From Acanthaster planci (lineage: Eukaryota > Echinodermata > Asteroidea > Valvatida > Acanthasteridae): a stretch of 60,000 bases of DNA. The notes under the pieces were generated by a model. The model was not told the origin of the DNA. It did not search any database and was given only the letters and a program-made list of their open reading frames with translations. The translations under genes were made by a program, and so were the position numbers. The stretch covers positions 68,282 to 128,281 of the forward strand of contig NW_019091418.1 of the NCBI RefSeq assembly GCF_001949145.1, given 5' to 3'. Below, piece by piece: positions 54,039 through 60,000 of this stretch (the stretch's first letter is position 1; every line of letters starts with the position of its first letter).

Positions 54039-57000
54039 TCGGCCAATGGCGACACTCGTTAACTGTATCCATTCAAATTGAAATGTCTTTCCACTGCGGA
54101 GGAGTTCTTATTCTTCTAGTCAACAAGACTGAACTCCAGGAGTAAACTAATTAACTTTACCTTGCTGTCTTAATTAGACCAAGCAAGACTCCAAAAACCA
54201 CAACGAGCCGCATATTTACATGGAGCAAGATATGTGATCGAGAACACCCCCCTTTGTGTTGGTTATTGTTTGGTCGGAATCTCAGGAATTCTTAGCAGAT
54301 ATCTGGGGGATTTGATAGGTAACGATTGTCTGGACTGTGTATAGGGATTGGACATATAAGGGGGGTACCCCTCCGTCTCATATCTTGCTGGGTGTACGCA
54401 TACTGATGCCTGTATAGACCCTCAGCGTATGACGTCACGTTAGAGGGCATTTCTGTCTTCCTCTAGAATAGGCTTGGGTAAACCTTTTGTGCATTCATTG
54501 TCATGAAATCTAAATAACAATCATATCCTCTGTGAGGGCACTCCACGCAGGCCCTCTTTTGGGCATTACACTTACATGCTTGGGGGAGAATTATGCCAAC
54601 GGGAGTTACATTTTTGTTTCTATAAATATCTCGGAATCGCCAACAGTCATGACAACCATTTTCCATTAAAGACTTCCGATCTTCAACTCAAATTGTAAAA
54701 TGCGAACAAAACAATATTGAACAAATACTGATGTTCTCTTCAGCTGAGAAGAAACATTTACGAGTTAATCACATGATACTTAAGGTAATTTACCTAAGTT
54801 TTTGAAGGACTCGTCAAGTTTTGGAAGTTCATGTAGACTAATTGAGATTTTGAAAAATGTCTCCATAATGCACGTGTGCAGACTCGACAATTAAGGAGCT
54901 CTGATTTTCGTATGTTTGCGCCAGGACCATGACTTCCGAGGACAAGTCAACCATAACCCAAACAGAATCCAATCTGTCGACACTGGCGAAGGGTTTCCAA
55001 TTTCTCGGTCTCGAAAATTGATTTTTGTTTACCCGTTATGGCCCGCTAACCTTTACAACTGTCGCGCCTTTAGGGGGAGACCCTGCTTTCATCAAATGCA
55101 GCCTTACCTCAGTAATTATTCCACCTTGCAATCCTCCATTTTTTGGGGCGGATGTTAAAATTCATAACGAAATTCCAGTTCGGTCAATGCGAAAACATCT
55201 CAGTTTTCCGTGCCAACGGTAGACGGGTACGCAATGCGCAGCGTGGTGATTACCCCTTAACTCAAGCGCATGTCACTTGACGGATGCAGGTCCTTGCGCA
55301 CAAAGTTGAGCGTTCAGTTCTCTCTTCCCAAAACAAGTGACTTCACAGCAATCTGAGTTCAATACGGAGCTAATATGCTGAAGTATCCCTTCTTGGAGAG
55401 CGATTCTGCTTCCCCAATTTATTTGATTTGAAAAGGCTCAAATTCGCGATTCTGAGCACTGTTGTCTTCAGAAGTCAGGAAAACAAACATGTTGTCTTTC
55501 TGCACGTACACATTTAAAGTGGCCCCATTAATAACCCAAAACGACAGTGACGAATTTTCTTTTAACCTTGTGCAACTTGAAGCTGAACTGACGACACACA
55601 CTATAGACATTCCTGTGATGTCACAATCATACTGGACCTATGATGTGTTGTGATGGTAATAGACTTATTCATGATAAACTCGTCAAGCATGCAGTGTTCG
55701 CACGTGCGCGTGCATGTGGTTGAAGCTGCCCGTAGGAATACATGCGATCACCGTGCCAAGGCAGTCCACAGGTGGTATTGTTTACATTTAGTCACGTGGG
55801 TGAAAAAGGTCTATACACTCACACGTTATTTCTCTCCATGAAGATATCGCTCACTTTCAAGACTTTATGAAGAGCTTTTTTTTCGAACTATCAAATGAAA
55901 ACTGTGAAATGTACCGAAAATACTTTCATGGTCAAAATATGGGAATCGTGATATAAAGCTTTTGATCCTGCAATATTGTTTGTGTGAGAAATCCGCTTTT
56001 GTGCACGTGCGTTTCAATTCAATTTGACATGCAGTCAGTGACGAGTTTCAATCGATATGCAAAAGAAAATAAAAGTTGTGTTGATTTGGGCCCTAAATAT
56101 CGTACTCATAGCGTCTGCCAAACGTTTGAGAAAGAGATTTAGATAAAATCACTCTTCTGACACACCATGACAATCTCTCAATATTTGTTTTATACAAAAT
56201 ATGTAAGGAACGGGCCTAAACTTTCCTCATGAATACAAGTTGTATTTTTAAGAACAACCAAAAGGTAAACAAAACATAATTATCACAGCACAAAAGTGTG
56301 GCTTGTTAAGCACGAATCTTTAGCCCTCGTTACGCCGTGCATGAGCCCTGAAATTAGAGATGGTTGATTGAAACGTGTGGCTGAAACGTACATGTAGGGA
56401 AAATGGTTACATTTTACAACAGAAACTTACAAGGATTAAGATGAAAAACGTATTCGTTAATGAAATCCGGCCTGTTTTGAACGGTACAGCCAACATTAAG
56501 CACCGTGCCAATGTGTTCTGGTCAATCACACAGTCATGCTTTTTTTCATACACAAAATCTGTCCATTCGTGCTCGCGCCTAGGACGCGCAGTTGGAACGT
56601 GGGAGGTGGGCTGTCTTAAACTGCCCACTAGCGCAGTGGGCGGGGCTTACTGAATATTCTGGATCAATCTATTCCAACAGGGAGTCGCCTCGCTTCCAGG
56701 AAAATGTCCACGTACATAACAACTTACAAATGGCAATTTTGCTTTCTCTTTGAACAGTGAATGGGACAACACTTTCGCCATTACTGATGGGGTTTACGTA
56801 CTAATGCCCAAAGTCATCTCGCTCTCAGACAAATCGGTTTTAACCTATTGTCTGAACTCCTCTCTGTCATGCTTGGCAGGCACCACTGAGGATCTACACA
56901 ACTAGACAAAGTGGCCAGCCTTACCAATAAACGTGAAACACGCCAAAGGAAGAAAGTAGCAGGGCCCTTTGTCCACAAAGACATCAATTGTGACGCTTTC

Positions 57001-60000
57001 AATTTGTACAATATCATTTAGGCCTATTGTTAGTCTTAATTAAACATGAGATTATCATGTTGTCTTTCCACGGTTGTCAGCTTGTAACCTGAAAAATTCC
57101 CACTAAGTAATTTATATTTGTTTCAATACCTGATAATATAATGCACTGGTTCATGATATTAATTAAACTGATATCACCTTCCAGTGTAGTCTGACAGTCT
57201 GACATTTTCAAACGTAATACTTAATTGCTGGAAGAATACTACTAATAATGTACGGTGACTGATACTGAGCAGATTTTATCAGGGCAAAAATGCCTGGAAT
57301 CTCTGGAGAGTAAATGTCAGATTGTCTAATCAGCCCTCCCACTCAGCGAAAATTGAAATTAAGTTGTTTTGGTGGGACAATTCAAGCGGTTCGGAAGCGA
57401 AACAGGATGTCACATCTCCGGCTACATACAGAAGAGGTAAACGGTTTGCCTCAAGTGACCCCTTGACCCGTGTCATGCTTAGATGGATCAAACTAGCCCA
57501 TGCCGCTGCGGGTGGGAGGAAAATGAAGCTGGGTAGGTCTTCCCTGCACCCATCACTTTGTCGATGGGCTCCTTCACAGTTTGTTTTGTTTTGTTTTGAC
57601 ACGATAGCAGCAAGATTGTTTTGTGGATAAGGACATGAACGTATCCAATCCTGTAATCAACATTCGCTACGATAGAGAGGTTGTATCAAACATCAGCAAA
57701 CATGGCGTCTTCCCATGGCAAAAAAGATGACGGTCGGTAAAGTACAAACTATTGACATGCTGAGGACTTAACCAAATAGGCCTTTTTTTAATAAAAAAAC
57801 ACCCTTTGCTATGTAAGGACGTAATGTTTGTTGATGTTTGACACTATAACTCACATAACTCACCGATCAGTCAATTACCAGTTTGAGCATGCGATGGTAA
57901 CGTGACTGTTCATTTTCTGAATAGGCTTGCAAGGAGGGTAAGTAGGTCCCCCCATAATTTGAAATGTTGTTGGTTGCTAATAAAAGTGGCGGACTTGTGC
58001 ATGAAACTTTGATTTGCTGGGGCAAAAACAACAATGAAGAATCCTCACTCTCGGAAGTCCCTGAGAAAGATAGAAAGAAAAAACTTTATGGCCTTATCCG
58101 GATCAGTTTCAGCCTGGATAAAGCACAAACACACAAACAAACAAACAAACAAACAAAAACACTGAGATGGTAGGCAATACCAACAGTTGGTGGCATTTTC
58201 TTGAACCACCGGACGTGACACCACGTACTCTTTTTGTGTCGACATAGCACAATTATTTGGCTACTAGTTTGCTCTGAACGATTACTTGTGGAGACGGTTC
58301 AAGGGCCCCATCAGTTACCGTAGCCTACCGTTTTCGTTAAGAGCTGTACACCAGTTCAGTCGCACCAACAGCAAAAATAAATCCAATGACTGACGCCGTT
58401 GTTCTTGTATGACGCTTATCGATCACTTCCGACGAAAATTAAATGAAAAACAGACTCTTGAACGACACAAATTTCCAAAGAATTTAGAGCGCTGATGTGA
58501 TATGTCGTCGGTGAGGGCGCATTTCCGATACTCACTGCAGTGATGAGTGAGGCACTGCATGCGGGTATCCGTAGATTTCCGTGAAGTTGAGTGGTTTGCC
58601 CTATTTACTTTGGTAATTTAAGAGATGCTCGACTGAAATACATGGGACTCTTTGTGAAAAATTTACTGCAAACGGTCGCCTATGTTGTCACTGAGTAGTG
58701 TGTCCCTGAAATGTGTTAAGAAATGATGACCCTTTTGCACATTTTTTTTAGCTTGCATACAACGAGTTCTACAGGCAAAGAGCCCAGCTGTCATCTACTG
58801 GACGGTGTGAGATGAGACATCCAATACGCAAAGTCAGTCGGTTTTCCGTTTTATTGTTTGTTTCCTTTTGTTTTCAATGTGTGCCAATTGAAAAGACACA
58901 TGCTAAAAAGAGAAAGTTTTGATTGACTTTTATCAATAGTAATGGGTATTTACTGCACTTCCTTAAATGAAAGCGCTTTCTTCGATAACAAAATACACGC
59001 ATAGACACTGCAAAATAAGGTTTCTGAACCTCTTATTGAGCGATGAACAGAAAATAGTAAATGACAAACAAATGGATTTGAGAGCCAGAGAAGAATCACG
59101 GATTTGTGAAGTTTTTGCACGGATCCGTGCACTTGCGTGCATGTTAAAAGATGCTAAAACAATCTGAAAACATGAAGAGACCTTTCCTTTTACAATAAAT
59201 CCTCACAAAAGAGTGGCCATTATAATTGTGCACAGCTGGATTCGAACCGGGTTAGTCAGAGAAACAAGGGGCACCCGGGAGCGACTTTTCAGAAAAGGCA
59301 GATTTAAGGATTTACCTAGAGCATCAACGGCACTGCCGAGGGAGGTTACCACAAGCGTCCGGGGCGCCGACGGGTCTTCACCCCCACGGTCTCCCGGTAT
59401 GTCAGCACCACTTAATCCCCGTCCCTTCCCATTCACTTTGACCTCCCTCATTGCAGATTCTTATATATTTCCTTTGTTTTTTTGTCCACGTCATGATTTA
59501 CAAAAGCATCTCTGCAGTTGGGATTGGCTGACATTTGGGTTTTAAGGGGTGGAGCTAGACGATACATATTCACCTACAAAATTGCGATTTTTTAGGGACT
59601 TTGGTGAAATCCCGTATTAAACGTTCCCTCTCCGTGAATATAAATATATATTTCCTTAAAGTATCCAATTTGCTTCATTACAAAATCTTCAACTTTTTCA
59701 TATTTTTCTTCGAATTCCCCCCTTTTCATATAAAAACTGCTATTGAAAATGATTGTCAAAACGGTTAATATGCTCATTTTCAAATGGGCCAAAGCTTTTC
59801 AGTATAAAACCACGTTAGTGTTTTTAATAACATAGTTTTACAGTTTCTTGAAGGTGGAGGTATGACAAGTGGAAAGCTGTATTAAAGGACCTCCAAACCA
59901 ATAGAAATAGGTGTCCGCTGATGGTTTGGCCTCAGCTGAGCTATAGGTTACAAAAACTAGATGATCTATTTGTACGTACAAACTGGTTCCTTTTAAAATC
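54039..60000. other. Gene-free right end
   Basis: No exon that I can support. A G+C-richer patch at 59220-59450 contains GATTCGAACCGGG near 59240, a B-box-like motif when read on the minus strand, so it may be an old SINE. A CRE octamer TGACGTCA lies at 54430-54437 and a TAGGCCTA palindrome at 57019-57026. Open frames of 60-110 codons are unrecognised. Confidence 0.3.
58125..58158. repeat. (CAAA)n microsatellite
   Basis: About six consecutive CAAA units within an A/C-rich stretch. Confidence 0.85.

Noticed and set aside
53912-54145. Repetitive 77-codon plus-strand frame
   Set aside because: Most of it is the translation of the 24-bp tandem array, open because 24 is divisible by three.
59213-59545. 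110-codon frame and tRNA-like GATTCGAACCGGG
   Set aside because: The B-box-like motif does not extend to a cloverleaf (T-stem mismatches), and the frame has no recognisable protein features.

Overview
This is eukaryotic nuclear DNA from an animal: long introns with GT/AG boundaries, sparse genes, about 60% A+T, and many decayed DNA transposons and minisatellites. The best-supported gene is an invertebrate soluble guanylate cyclase. The palindrome TAGGCCTA occurs six times against about one expected. From that and the gene content I infer a marine deuterostome invertebrate such as an echinoderm, hemichordate or cephalochordate; this is a guess, because no ribosomal or mitochondrial marker is present.

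Layout. (1) 1-3022, + strand: the 3' end of a gene I cannot name. Two exons (1208-1422, 2571-3022) encode a Ser/Pro-rich, proline-run tail ending in a PDZ-ligand-like Ser-Ile-Val. (2) 3023-16840: no recognisable gene; transposon ends and a Penelope-like relic. (3) 16840-37536, + strand: a complete soluble guanylate cyclase beta-2 gene (GUCY1B2 type) that I assembled from 12 coding exons joined in frame to 726 residues. The first coding exon carries only the ATG (17083-17085). An 11.6 kb first intron holds a mariner-type element, a MITE with an internal minisatellite and a Penelope-like relic. (4) 40715-41629, + strand: an intronless RING/B-box/coiled-coil (TRIM-type) reading frame with no C-terminal recognition domain. 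(5) 41630-60000: no gene I can support; purine and pyrimidine tracts, a 24-bp tandem array and simple repeats.

The cyclase is the centre of interest. One chain carries the haem ligand His103, the Tyr-x-Ser-x-Arg motif, both metal-binding Asp residues, and the Glu, Cys, Asn and Arg of the nucleotide site, so it can be predicted to work as a homodimer. It ends in Cys-Ala-Leu-Leu, a CAAX prenylation box, which predicts membrane anchoring. Four of the five perfect cAMP-response palindromes (TGACGTCA) in the window lie in its introns, two of them 11 bp apart.

The rest is mostly mobile-element debris: a two-copy 0.4-0.5 kb MITE family, a Tc1/mariner-type element with related solitary ends, three short long-arm hairpins, and Penelope-like relics. 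I saw no CRISPR array, no rRNA or intact tRNA gene, and no obviously new multi-gene system.
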